NCBI GenBank assembly: GCA_003719395.1 | Contig: RHMC01000004.1 | Location: forward strand, 1-64,000 | Direction: 5' to 3' | Length of the DNA: 64,000 nt | DNA from: Streptomyces altiplanensis | GTDB lineage: Bacteria; Actinomycetota; Actinomycetes; Streptomycetales; Streptomycetaceae | In this document: in pieces, positions 55,701-64,000 of the stretch | How the letters are laid out: every line of letters starts with the position of its first letter | Position numbering within the stretch: the stretch's first letter is position 1 | Notes under the pieces: model-generated | Seen by the model: the letters and a program-made list of their open reading frames with translations, nothing else | Databases searched by the model: none | Told to the model about the DNA's origin: nothing | Program-made: the position numbers and the translations under genes

Positions 55701-55756
55701 CACAACATGCGCGCGCGGCACAGCTCACAGAACTGCCCCCACGTTCAGGAGCCAGC

Positions 55757-56347
55757 ATGCGAAACAAAATAGGTGCGGCCGTGGTCGGCCTCGCGGTAGC
55801 CGGTGTGTCCTTCCTCGCCACCGGCAGCGCGAGCAGTCACGGCTACACCGACTCACCCATCAGCCGGCAGAAACTCTGTGCCAACGGCACGGTGACCGGC
55901 TGCGGAAACATCCAGTGGGAACCGCAGAGCGTCGAAGGGCCGAAGGGATTCCCCGCCTCCGGTCCGGCCGACGGCAAGATCTGCTCCGGCGGCAACAGCC
56001 AGTTCGCCCAGCTCGACGACCCCCGCGGAGGAGCCTGGCCCGCCACCAAGCTGACTGCCGGACAGGGCTACGGCTTCCGCTGGCAGTTCACCGCCCGGCA
56101 CGCGACCAGCGACTTCAGGTACTACATCACCAAGAACGGCTGGGACTCCAGCAAGCCCCTCACCCGGGCGGCCCTCGAATCGCAGCCGTTCATGACGGTC
56201 CCGTACGGCGGTCAGCAGCCGCCCGCCACCCTGACCCACCAGGGCACGGTCCCGACCCAGAAGACCGGGCGGCACATCATCCTGGCCGTCTGGAACGTCG
56301 CGGACACGACCAACGCCTTCTACGCCTGCTCCGACGTCCAGTTCTGA
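55757..56347 (+). CDS. AA10 lytic polysaccharide monooxygenase
   Basis: A 196-residue secreted copper enzyme. The signal peptide ends at ASS, exposing the catalytic histidine H28 (HGYTDSPISR). The second copper ligand is H115 in FTARHATSDF; disulfide Cys pairs are present (LCANGTVTGCG, KICSGG, YACSD). No extra carbohydrate-binding domain. Signature FRYYITKNGWD fits chitin/cellulose-active AA10. It resembles the LpmP protein that acts with CslA in S. lividans. Two DasR-type operators upstream suggest control by amino-sugar status. Confidence 0.9.
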   Translation: MRNKIGAAVVGLAVAGVSFLATGSASSHGYTDSPISRQKLCANGTVTGCGNIQWEPQSVEGPKGFPASGPADGKICSGGNSQFAQLDDPRGGAWPATKLTAGQGYGFRWQFTARHATSDFRYYITKNGWDSSKPLTRAALESQPFMTVPYGGQQPPATLTHQGTVPTQKTGRHIILAVWNVADTTNAFYACSDVQF

Positions 56348-56394
56348 CCGTCGGTTCTGAAAGCCGGTTCTGAGGGCCGGTTCTGACGACCGGT

Positions 56395-56426
56395 CGTGAG
56401 GGGCGGGGCCCGCCCCGCCCCTCACG
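56395..56426 (+). terminator. Intrinsic terminator after the LPMO gene
   Basis: CGTGAGGGGCGGGG and CCCCGCCCCTCACG form a 14-bp perfect stem. Confidence 0.85.
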
Positions 56427-56479
56427 CACCCCGGGCCCGGACGGCGGCCGCCCGGCCGCCTCCGCATACCGTTGCCGCC

Positions 56480-57745
56480 ATGACGCGCGCCCGCACCCTC
56501 CGGCAAGCCCTGACCAGGGCCGACTACCTCCGCACCGGCTGGCCCTGGCGTGCGGTCGCGTACCTGGTGAGCAGCGCGCTCACCGGGGTGCCGCGCTGCT
56601 CGCGCTGCTGCTTCTCGTGGTGTTCTCGTTCGGCCTGGTCGGACTGCCGCTACTGCTGCTGGCCGGGGTGCCGCTCGCGGCCGCCGAGCGCCGCCGGCTC
56701 GCCCTCGTCGACACGGAGGCCGCCGACGACCCGCACCGCGCGCCCGCCGAACCCGGACTCGCCGCCTGGGCCAAGCTGCGCCTCACGGAGCAGCGACCTG
56801 GCGCGAGCTGGCGTACGCCGTGCTCCATGCCTTCGTCCTGTGGCCGCTCGACCTGCTGGCCGTGACGGTCGGCGTCGGCCTGCCGGCGGGGCTGATGGCC
56901 GCCCCCGTGCAGCTCGCCGTCGACGGGGAGGAGGCACGGGTGGTCAAGGGACCCCTGATCACCACCTATCCGGAGGCCTTCGCGTCGGCGCTCCTCGGGC
57001 TCGTACTCCTCGCCGTACTCCTCTATCCCCTCGGGGCGGTCGCCGGCGCGCGCGCCCTGCTGACCCGGCTGGTGCTCGCGCCCCGCGAAGGCGAACTGCG
57101 CGACCGGCTGGTCGAGGTGACCCGCTCGCGGGCCCGGCTCGTCGACGCCTTCGAAGCCGAACGGCGGCGTATCGAAAGGGACCTGCACGACGGCGCCCAG
57201 CAGCGGCTCGTCGCCCTGGCCATGGCGCTCGGCCTGGCCCGGCTCGACGCGCCGCCGGGCCCTCTCGCCGACCGGCTCGCCCGCGCCCACGAGGAGGCGG
57301 GCAACGTCCTCACCGAGCTGCGCGCGCTCATCCACGGCATCCACCCGCAGGTGCTCGCCGACTACGGCCTCGGGGAGGCCCTGGCCGACGCCGCCGACCG
57401 GTCGGTCATTCCCGTGGACACCGACGTCGACCTGCCCCGGCTGCCCGCGTCCGTCGAGGCGGCCGGGTACTTCGCGGTCTGCGAGGGCCTCGCCAATGTC
57501 GCCAAGCACAGCGGCGCGGCCCGCGCGTCGTCGTCGCCCGGCTCGAGGGCGGTCTGCTCCGGATGGAGGTACGGGACGACGGCACGGGCGGCGCGGACGC
57601 CTCCGCCGGCACCGGGCTGACCGGACTGGCCGACCGGATCGCCGTGTTCGACGGCACGCTGACGGTCAGCAGTCCGCCGGGCGGGCCGACCGTGCTGCGG
57701 GTGCGGATCCCGTGCGAACCGGCCGCCGGCCGCATGGAGTCCTGA
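56480..57745 (+). pseudogene. Sensor histidine kinase, three frameshifts
   Basis: Start ATG at 56480 (MTRARTLRQALTRADYLRTG, then a TM). Shifts near 56590, 56795 and 57525 are needed to join the sensor TMs, HisKA_3 and the ATPase domain. The phosphoacceptor His is in ERRRIERDLHDGAQQ, and the N-box is GLANVAKHSG, ending with GTGLTGLADRI. No response-regulator gene follows; a tRNA gene does, so this is an orphan here. NarL-type kinases usually pair with a LuxR-type regulator immediately downstream. Stimulus unknown. Confidence 0.78.
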
Positions 57746-57843
57746 CCTTTCCGTGCCCTGGCCCCGCACGTCCCGCTCTTCGGCCGCACGCCTCGGGGCG
57801 CGCCCTGCGCCGCGACGGCTGCAGCCGAAGCGGTGGGACACGG

Positions 57844-57873
57844 AAAAGACCCCCGCTTTCGCGGGGGTCTTTT
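57844..57873. terminator. Intrinsic terminator between kinase and tRNA-Lys
   Basis: AAAAGACCCCCGC pairs with GCGGGGGTCTTTT over 13 bp, with a TTTC loop and T-run. It serves the kinase and the opposite-strand tRNA. Confidence 0.9.
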
Positions 57874-57881
57874 CCGTCTGT

Positions 57882-57954
57882 GCGCCGCCAGGGACTCGAA
57901 CCCCGGACCCGCTGATTAAGAGTCAGCTGCTCTAACCAACTGAGCTAGCGGCGC
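57882..57954 (-). tRNA. tRNA-Lys (CUU), copy 2
   Basis: Identical to the 52761 copy along its full 73 bases, same strand and orientation, separated by 5.1 kb containing the NlpC/P60, SPFH, LPMO and kinase genes. Confidence 0.96.
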
Positions 57955-58031
57955 TTGACTCGTAAATAGTACCTGGTCCGCAGGGGTGCCGCGAACCACC
58001 CGGGATCACCCCCGGCCCGGGGTGGCCCCGG

Positions 58032-58790
58032 TCACAGCGCCAGCGACAGCACCACCGGCGCGGCCCTGCGGTTCAGGGTGTCCGCCGCCGAGCGCAGGCG
58101 GTGGGCGTGCTCCAGCGGCAGGGACAGGGCCAGGCAGCCCACCGAGGAACCGGCCGTGAGCGGCACGGCCGCGCAGACCGTGCCCACCGCGTACTCCTGG
58201 AGGTCCAGGACCGGCACCGTGGGCGGCTGGCTGTCCAGCTGCGAGAAGAGGACCCGCTCACTGGTGATCGTCCTGGAGGTGAGCCGGGCGGTCTTGTGGC
58301 GGGAGACGTGGTCCCGGCGCCCGTTCTGGTCGAGCTGGGTCAGCAGGCACTTGCCGATCGCGCTCGCGTGGCCCGCGGACCTGAAGTCGAACCACTCGTT
58401 GACCTTGGGCGTGCGCGGCCCCTCGGCGACCTGCACGATCTTGATCTCGCCGTCGATGTAGCGGCTTATGTAGATCGCCGCGCCCACCGAGTCGCGCAGC
58501 TGGTCGAGGTGGTGCCGCAGCTTGGCCCGGAGCGCCTCGCGCCGGGTGGCCCCGGATCCGAGGAGCACGAGCGAGTCGCCGACGACATAGGCTCCGTCCC
58601 CCACCTGTTCGACGTATCCCTCGCGGCGCAGCATCAGCAGCAGGGAGGCCAGGTGGGCGGTCGGGAGCCCGGTCTCGCGGGCGATCTGCACATCGGTCAC
58701 ACCGCTCCCGTGCCTGGAGATCGTCTCCAGTACACGCAGGGCGTACTGCACCGAATGGAACGGTGCGGTCGGCTCCGGCTTCAGCGCCAC
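58032..58790 (-). CDS. IclR-family transcriptional regulator
   Basis: A 252-residue regulator. The N-terminal winged helix is [20 protein letters not shown] with [20 protein letters not shown]. The C-terminal ligand-binding domain includes [15 protein letters not shown] (the conserved IclR effector pocket) and [14 protein letters not shown] start with GGGGGAAACC is used. It is upstream of and co-oriented with the ehu-type transporter genes only in the sense of sharing strand; it lies past their 3' end. It may control the transporter and amidase genes. Confidence 0.9.
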   Translation of the reverse strand: MALKPEPTAPFHSVQYALRVLETISRHGSGVTDVQIARETGLPTAHLASLLLMLRREGYVEQVGDGAYVVGDSLVLLGSGATRREALRAKLRHHLDQLRDSVGAAIYISRYIDGEIKIVQVAEGPRTPKVNEWFDFRSAGHASAIGKCLLTQLDQNGRRDHVSRHKTARLTSRTITSERVLFSQLDSQPPTVPVLDLQEYAVGTVCAAVPLTAGSSVGCLALSLPLEHAHRLRSAADTLNRRAAPVVLSLAL

Positions 58791-58957
58791 GGTTTCCCCC
58801 TACCAGGTTGTGACCGCTTGCATCCGTTCCACGATAGCCGTCAAGAACCGTTTGCGGGGGAGGGGTTGACAAGACGGGTGGCGCGCACCAGGCCCGTAAG
58901 CTGGGACGCGCCACCATGGCATATGCCGGAGTCAAGGCTTTCGGACGGACCGCGAGG

Positions 58958-59713
58958 TCAGAGCACCGCGCCGAGGAACTCGCGCGTACGTTCGTGCTCC
59001 GGATCGCTGAAGATCTTTTCCGGGGAACCGGACTCGATCACCCGGCCCGCGTCGAACATCAGGACGTCGTCGGAGATGTCCCGCGCGAAGTTCATCTCGT
59101 GCGTGACGCAGAGCATGGTGATGTCGGTCGTACGGGCGATGTCGCGCAGTACGTCGAGCACGCCCGCCACCAGCTCCGGGTCGAGCGCCGACGTCACCTC
59201 GTCCAGCAGCAGCACCTGCGGGCGCATGGCGAGGGCTCGCGCGATGGCGACCCGCTGCTGCTGGCCGCCGGAGAGCTGGGCCGGCTTGGCGTCCTGCTTG
59301 TCACTGAGCCCGACCAGGTCGAGCAGGCCCTTGGCGCGCTCGGCGGCCTCGTCCTTCGACATGCCCAGGACCCGGACGGGGGCCTCGGTGACATTGCGCA
59401 GGACGTTCATGTTGGGGAAGAGGTTGAACTGCTGGAACACCATGCCGATGTTCTTGCGCACCTCCCGGACCTCCTTCTCGCCCGCCGGGAAGAGCTGCCC
59501 GCCGTTCACCCGGATCACGCCCTCGTCGGGCTTCACCAGGGTCATCAGCAGCCGCAGGATGGTGGTCTTGCCGGAGCCGGAGGGGCCGATCAGGGTCACG
59601 TGCTTTCCGGACTGCACCGAGAAGCAGAGGTTGTCCAGGACGGTGTTGTCGCCGAACCGCTTGGTGACGTTGTCGAAGCGGATCAGCTCGTTGGGGATCG
59701 GGTCAGCGGACAA
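58958..59713 (-). CDS. ehuA: Amino-acid/ectoine-type ABC transporter ATP-binding protein (EhuA-like)
   Basis: A 251-residue ABC ATPase: Walker [11 protein letters not shown]-loop [11 protein letters not shown], signature [10 protein letters not shown], Walker [13 protein letters not shown] and H-loop CVTHEM, all of the polar-amino-acid uptake type. A TTG start (59713) is supported by GGAG 7 bases upstream and overlaps the ehuD end by 11 bases. Last gene of an ehuB-C-D-A-ordered operon. The order matches ectoine transport, but no ectoine-degradation genes are nearby, so the substrate could differ. Confidence 0.88.
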   Translation of the reverse strand: MSADPIPNELIRFDNVTKRFGDNTVLDNLCFSVQSGKHVTLIGPSGSGKTTILRLLMTLVKPDEGVIRVNGGQLFPAGEKEVREVRKNIGMVFQQFNLFPNMNVLRNVTEAPVRVLGMSKDEAAERAKGLLDLVGLSDKQDAKPAQLSGGQQQRVAIARALAMRPQVLLLDEVTSALDPELVAGVLDVLRDIARTTDITMLCVTHEMNFARDISDDVLMFDAGRVIESGSPEKIFSDPEHERTREFLGAVL

Positions 59714-60353
59714 GACGGCGCTCCAGGGCTCGCATGAGAAGAGAAGCCGGGTAGGCGATGAGGATGAAGGCGACGCCGACGACGGTCAGCGGCTCGGCGT
59801 ACTGGAAGGTCTGCGCTCCGGCCAGCCGCCACTGCTGGAGCATCTCCATGACGCCGATGGCGGCGAGCAATGGGGTGTCCTTCAGCATGGAGATCACGTA
59901 GTTGCCGAGCGCGGGCACGATCCGGCGGATCGCCTGCGGCAGGATCACCGCGAACCAGGTGCGGGAGACCGGCAGGCTCAGTGCCGTGGCCGCCTCCCAC
60001 TGCCCGGCCGGTACGGCGTCGATGCCGGCCCGGTAGACCTGCGCGGTGTACGTCGAGTAGTGCAGCCCGATCGCGAGCGTGCCGGTGACCAGCGCCGAGG
60101 CCTGCACGCCCCACTCCGGCAGGACGAAGAAGAAAAAGAAGAGCTGCACCAGCAGCGGGGTGTTGCGGATGAACTCGGTGACGGTGTTCACCGGCCAGCG
60201 GACCCAGCGCGGCCCCCGGTAGCCGATCGCCCAGACCAGGCCGAGCGTGAACGAGATCAGCGAGCCGAACGCCAGGACCTGGAGCGTGACGAGCACGCCG
60301 TCCCGGAACGCCGGCATGAAGTCCGCGACCGCGGACCAGTCCCAGGTGTTCAT
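59703..60353 (-). CDS. ehuD: ABC amino-acid-type permease (EhuD-like)
   Basis: A 216-residue permease of the HisMQ family with five TMs. The coupling loop is [20 protein letters not shown] ending in [15 protein letters not shown], the EAA-like motif of polar amino-acid importers. ATG at 60353 overlaps the ehuC stop (ATGA). Forms the transmembrane channel with the next-upstream permease and uses the ATPase downstream. Confidence 0.88.
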   Translation of the reverse strand: MNTWDWSAVADFMPAFRDGVLVTLQVLAFGSLISFTLGLVWAIGYRGPRWVRWPVNTVTEFIRNTPLLVQLFFFFFVLPEWGVQASALVTGTLAIGLHYSTYTAQVYRAGIDAVPAGQWEAATALSLPVSRTWFAVILPQAIRRIVPALGNYVISMLKDTPLLAAIGVMEMLQQWRLAGAQTFQYAEPLTVVGVAFILIAYPASLLMRALERRLVR

Positions 60354-61024
60354 CGCGCACCTCCGGCGGGGGCGGTGATGCCGATGCCGGCCTTGGCCCT
60401 GCGCTCCAGCACGCGCATGCCCCGGGTGAGGACGAAGGCGAGCACGAAGTAGATCACCAGGGTCACCGAGTAGATCTCGGCGCTCTCCTGGGTGGCCAGG
60501 CGCACCAGATAGGCGGAGAACGACGTGTCGGCCACACCGAGCAGCGACACCAGCGCCGTGCCCTTGAGCAGCTCGATCAGCAGGTTGTTGAAGGGCGGGA
60601 TCATCTCGGGCACCGCCTGCGGCAGCATGATCAGCCGCATCCGCTGCCAGGGGGTGAAGCTGAGCGCGATCCCCGCCTCGCGCTGGGCCGGGGCCACCGA
60701 GTTCAGCGCGCCGCGCACGACCTCGGCGCCGTACGCCCCGTACGAGAGCCCCAGCGCCAGGACGGCCGACCACATCGGGACGAGCGCCCAGCCGAAGAGG
60801 ATCGGCATCACGAAGAACAGCCAGAACATCAGCACCAGCGCGGACGTGCCGCGGAAGACCTCGGTGTAGAAGCCCGCCAGGAAGCGGACGAAGCGCGAGT
60901 GGTGGGTGCGGGCCATGCCGATGCCGAACGCCACGACGGCGGCCAGGGCGGCGCTGTACACCGTGAGCTGGAGGGTGATCCAGATGCCAGGAATGACCCA
61001 GTTGGTCCACAGTCCGGCTGTCAT
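60350..61024 (-). CDS. ehuC: ABC amino-acid-type permease (EhuC-like)
   Basis: A 224-residue HisMQ-type permease. The conserved segment is [20 protein letters not shown] followed by [16 protein letters not shown]. Five TMs are evident. ATG at 61024 overlaps the ehuB stop (ATGA), and its own stop overlaps ehuD, giving a tightly coupled operon. Confidence 0.88.
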   Translation of the reverse strand: MTAGLWTNWVIPGIWITLQLTVYSAALAAVVAFGIGMARTHHSRFVRFLAGFYTEVFRGTSALVLMFWLFFVMPILFGWALVPMWSAVLALGLSYGAYGAEVVRGALNSVAPAQREAGIALSFTPWQRMRLIMLPQAVPEMIPPFNNLLIELLKGTALVSLLGVADTSFSAYLVRLATQESAEIYSVTLVIYFVLAFVLTRGMRVLERRAKAGIGITAPAGGAR

Positions 61025-61923
61025 GCGCACAGCTCCTCTGCGGTCATCGTGGTCATCTCCGACTCGGTGAAGCCGAACGGCCGCAGGATCCGGAAGAGCT
61101 CGCCGCTCTTCTTCATCCTGTGGATCTCCCCGTTGAAGGCGTCGCGGAGCCCGGTGTCGGTCGGCCGGAAGGCGAAGCCGCCGCCGTCGATCTTCTTCTT
61201 GCTGTCCACGACGGGCGCGAAGGGTTTCGTCGCCTCGGCCTTCGTGCTCTTCTTCACCACGTTCCGGCTGGTGAGGGCGGTGCCCGCGAAGACGTCGACG
61301 CGGCCGGACTCGACGGCGTTCAGGCCCGCGACCGGGTCCTGGAGGATGACGATCTCCTTGCGCGGGATGCCCGCCGCGACCGCGTAGTCGATCTCGGCGT
61401 AACCGGTGCCGGTGGCGAGTCTCGCCTCGGCCGCCACCACGTCCTCGTAGGAGCGGAGGTTCTTCGGATTGCCCTTGCGGACGATGAAGGAGTCGAGCAT
61501 CTGGTACTCGGGGTCGGCGAAGACGACCTGCGCGCAGCGCTCCTTGTTGATGTACATCCCGGCGGAGACCACGTCGAACTGCTGCGAGTTGAGGCCGGGT
61601 ATCAGTGAGGAGAAGTCGGTCGGCGAGGGCTGCACGTCGGGCACACCGAGCCGCTTGAAGATCACCTTCGCCAGCTCCACCGCCTCGCCGGTGAACGCGC
61701 CCTGCTCGTCGATGTATCCGTACGGGGCCTCGCCCGCGATCCCGAGCCGGACGGTGCCCTGGGACCTGAGCCGGGCGAGCGTGTCGCCGGACGGAACCTT
61801 GCTGCACCCTGCCGCGCCGAGCGCCCCTGCGGCGCCCAGCGCGGCCGTGCCGAACAGGAGCGAACGCCTGCGTATCGAGCGTCTTGCCGTACTGCCTGAG
61901 TCTTTCCCCGGTGGTGAAGCCAT
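61021..61923 (-). CDS. ehuB: Substrate-binding lipoprotein of ehu-type ABC transporter
   Basis: A 300-residue extracellular binding protein. The N-terminus has twin-arginine RRSLLFG and lipobox LGAAGCSK, so it should be a lipidated Tat substrate. The periplasmic-binding type II fold follows: GTVRLGIAGEAPYGYIDEQG, FTGEAVELAKVIFKRLG, and SSLIPGLNSQQFDVVSAGMY typical of polar amino-acid binding proteins. First gene of the operon; divergent from DUF3830. Ligand ectoine, hydroxyectoine or another amino acid, by similarity only. Confidence 0.9.
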   Translation of the reverse strand: MASPPGKDSGSTARRSIRRRSLLFGTAALGAAGALGAAGCSKVPSGDTLARLRSQGTVRLGIAGEAPYGYIDEQGAFTGEAVELAKVIFKRLGVPDVQPSPTDFSSLIPGLNSQQFDVVSAGMYINKERCAQVVFADPEYQMLDSFIVRKGNPKNLRSYEDVVAAEARLATGTGYAEIDYAVAAGIPRKEIVILQDPVAGLNAVESGRVDVFAGTALTSRNVVKKSTKAEATKPFAPVVDSKKKIDGGGFAFRPTDTGLRDAFNGEIHRMKKSGELFRILRPFGFTESEMTTMTAEELCA

Positions 61924-62028
61924 GGGCGCGCGGCTACCCCACTCCAGACAGGGTATGCCGGTCAATTCCGGCCACCGGCGCCCCTGGTGGGGCGGGGGCG
62001 CCCTTGACCCGCCGGGGACGATGGGGAC

Positions 62029-62549
62029 ATGGCCGAACGATTCGTGGACGTATCGCTCGACAAGCGCGGTGTGCGCTGCACCGCGAAACTCCTGGACGAC
62101 CGGGCGCCGGTCACCTGCGAGGCGGTGTGGCAGGCGCTTTTGCTGAGCGGGGACGTCTACCACGCGAAGTACGCCCGCAACGAGATCTACGCCCTGGTCC
62201 CTCCCTTCGCCGCGCAGGAGCCACCGCTGGAGAACCCGACCGTCACCCCCGTCCCCGGCGACCTCTGCTACTTCTCCTTCTCCGGCACCCGGTTGGGCAC
62301 GGCGTCCCACGGCTACGGCCCGCAGCCCGCACTCCGGCCCGGCGACGGCGTCGTCGACCTCGCCCTCTTCTACGAACGCAACAACCTGCTGCTCAACGGC
62401 GATACGGGCTGGGTCCCCGGCATCGTCTGGGGCACGGTCGTCGAGGGCCTCGACCGGATGGCGGAGGCGTGCCAGGACCTCTGGCGCGCGGGCGCGGCCG
62501 GCGAGACCCTCACCTTCGGGCGGGGCCGGCGCCGGGCCGAGGCCGGTGA
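62029..62549 (+). CDS. DUF3830 family protein, stop codon missing in frame
   Basis: A ~165-residue protein of the DUF3830 (cyclophilin-like) family: KLLDDRAPVTCEAVWQALLL, YHAKYARNEIYALVPPF and YFSFSGTRLG. Such genes often sit with amidases or racemases of nitrogen-compound breakdown, as here. The expected end is after GETLTFGR; its frame lacks a stop there and runs on, while a TGA at 62547 lies one base out. An indel near the junction with the convergent amidase gene is likely. Function uncharacterised. Confidence 0.78.
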
Positions 62550-63922
62550 TCCCGCTCCCGTACAGCGCGTGCGCCGCGCGCAGCACCAGGTCGTCCCGGT
62601 GGCGCGCGGCCACCAGCTGCACCCCGACCGGCAACCCGTCCGCGCCCGTCCCGCACGGCACGCTCGCGGCGGGCTGCTGGGTGAGGTTGAAGGGGTACGT
62701 GAACGGCGTCCACCCCGTCCAGCGCCGGTGCCCCGACCCCTTCGGCACCTCCACGCCCGCCTCGAAGGCGGTGAGCGGAAGCGTCGGCGTGACGAGCAGG
62801 TCGTACACCGAGTGGAAGCGGCCCATGCGCCGGCCGAGATCCATGCGGACGTCGACGGCCGCCAGGTAGTCCAGCGCGCTGTACCGCGCGCCCACCGCCG
62901 CGATCTCGCGCAGGCCCGGATCCAGCAGCTCCCGCTGCTCCTTGCCGAAGTGCTGCACCAGCCGCGCGGCCCCGCTGAACCACAGGGTGTGGAAGGCCTC
63001 CACCGGATCCGCGAAGTCCGGATCCGCCTCCTCGACGTACGCCCCCATCGCGGCCAGTTTCCCCACCGCCGTGCGCACCGCCGCCGCCACGTCGGGCCGT
63101 ACCGCCACCTGCCCGCCGAACGACGCCGAGTACGCCACCCGCAGACCCTTGACCCCGCCGTCCAGGGCGGCCGTCATGCTCCCGCCGGGCGCCGCCAGCT
63201 GCGACCAGTCGCGCCAGTCCGGCCCGCTGACGACGTCCATCAGCAGCGCCGCGTCCGCCGCGTCCCGCGTCATCGGACCCACGTGCGCGAGCGTCCCGAA
63301 GGGGCTCGACGGATACAGCGGCACCCGCCCGTACGTCGGCTTGAGTCCGAAGATCCCGCAGAAGGACGCCGGGATGCGCACCGACCCCCCGCCGTCCGTG
63401 CCGAGGGACAGCGGCCCCGCGCCGAGCGCCACGGCCGCCGCGCTGCCGCCGCTGGAGCCGCCCGCCGTGCGCGACGGGTCGTACGGATTGCCGGTCACCC
63501 CGCTCAGCGGCGAGTCGGTGACGCCCTTCCACCCGAACTCGGGCGTGGTCGTCCTGCCGAGGAACAGCGCGCCGTGCTCGCGCAGCCGCGCGACCGACGG
63601 CGCGTCCTCCTCCCGGCCGCCCCGCGCCCGCGTCGTCCTGGAGCCCCGCAGCGTCGGGCCGTCCGCGCATCAGCAGCAGGTCCTTCACCGACACCGGTAC
63701 GCCGTCGACCAGACCGTGCGGCTCCTTCCTCCTCCACCGCGCGGCGGACGCCTCCGCCCGTGCGAGCGCCTCGCCCGCGTCGACCCGGACGAAGGCGTTG
63801 ACGAGCGGCTGTACGGCTTCGATCCGGGCCAGGGCGGCGCGGGCCGCGTCGACGGGGGAGAACTCGCCCTTCTCGTAACCGGCCAGGAGTTGCAGGGCGG
63901 TCAGCGCGCTCAGGTCAGTCAT
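62510..63922 (-). pseudogene. Amidase signature family protein, frameshifted
   Basis: A ~470-residue Ser-cisSer-Lys amidase. From ATG at 63922 it reads MTDLSALTALQLLAGYEKGE, VDGVPVSVKDLLLMRG (catalytic Lys), then shifts near 63500-63660 are needed to reach the main frame with GGSSGGSAAAVALGAGPLSL, DGGGSVRIPASFCGIFGLKP (Ser nucleophile and cis-Ser). It ends near 62510-62530. Amide substrate unknown; with DUF3830 and the ehu transporter it suggests degradation of an imported amide. Probably intact in the organism. Confidence 0.82.
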
Positions 63923-64000
63923 GCGTGGGGACATACCCACGTTCCTTGTCCACCACGTTCGGCAGGGGCCTTCCGGCCGACCAGAGTTCGTACAACTCCA
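63915..64000 (-). CDS. C-terminus of an unidentified gene, partial
   Basis: The minus strand from base 64000 reads ELYELWSAGRPLPNVVDKER with a final GYVPTHD before TGA at 63915-63917, overlapping the amidase start by eight bases. The tight overlap suggests a shared operon. Only 27 residues are visible, so no family is assigned. Confidence 0.6.
   Translation of the reverse strand, partial: ELYELWSAGRPLPNVVDKERGYVPTHD

Noticed and set aside
58866-58903. TTGACA near 58866 as a promoter toward the ehuA end
   Set aside because: The nearest -10-like TAAGCT is 26 bases away, too far, and it would only read antisense to ehuA.

Overview
The window is chromosomal DNA from a Streptomyces-type actinomycete. 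Evidence is the very high G+C, nearly all third codon positions G or C, many GTG starts and start/stop overlaps, DasR-type operators, lipobox and twin-arginine signals, and typical families (DUF397, Scr1-like XRE regulators, DUF1707, class F sortase, CslA/GlxA). From memory, not from a search, the order from cysM through rph, rdgB and a class A penicillin-binding protein to the csl cluster and an ehu-type transporter resembles the SCO2910-SCO2828 stretch of S. coelicolor, with strain-specific insertions.

Layout. 0.4-3.5 kb: a cysteine-containing leader peptide, a CysO-like sulfur carrier and CysM, then a broken PemK/MazF gene and a metallo-beta-lactamase-fold hydrolase. 3.5-6.8 kb: N-acetylglucosamine-type PTS genes (two EIIC, one EIIB) with three DasR boxes. 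6.8-13.4 kb: rph, a lipoprotein, rdgB, tRNA-Leu, two tandem HNH nucleases with internal repeats, an MHS-type permease, bcp, DUF3618 and a GroES paralogue. 13.4-16.3 kb: a guanidine-III riboswitch ahead of an SMR exporter, convergent with a class A PBP. 16.5-24.9 kb: an ABC-2 exporter, DUF1707, an SGNH hydrolase, DUF445, a His-rich secreted protein and an alpha/beta hydrolase. 25-30.7 kb: an accessory block with lower G+C in its 3 kb helicase gene: DUF397/XRE/ATPase trio, a PLD-helicase-DUF3427 protein and a Vsr endonuclease. 30.9-46 kb: SEC-C protein, DUF3311 plus Na+/solute symporter, YidC-like protein, FAH-family enzyme, UPF0303 and Gfo/Idh enzymes opposite a ROK regulator, an LAxTG-type surface protein, a decayed GntR/UTRA regulator, a MocR/YczE pair, HAD phosphatase, and a repeat-rich surface protein with a class F sortase. 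46-47.2 kb: CbtA/CbtB under a cobalamin riboswitch. 47.3-56.4 kb: cellulose-like glycan cluster (GH6 cslZ, glxA, cslA) with an NlpC/P60 hydrolase, an SPFH protein and an AA10 LPMO behind DasR-like repeats. 56.5-64 kb: orphan histidine kinase, an IclR regulator, an ehuBCDA-type transporter, DUF3830, an amidase and one partial gene at the edge.

Themes. Amino-sugar and cell-surface glycan metabolism recur (DasR-controlled PTS genes, a DasR-box LPMO, csl cluster, PBP, NlpC/P60 protein). Three RNA-level controls are visible: guanidine-III riboswitch, cobalamin riboswitch and cysteine leader peptide.

Caution on sequence quality. About 20 genes, mostly conserved ones, carry one or more single-base frameshifts, often in G or C runs. 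Several are compensating pairs. This pattern looks more like residual long-read error than real decay, so most broken genes here should be treated as provisional. The GntR/UTRA remnant (in-frame stop plus internal loss) and the fragments near 43.4 kb look truly degenerate.
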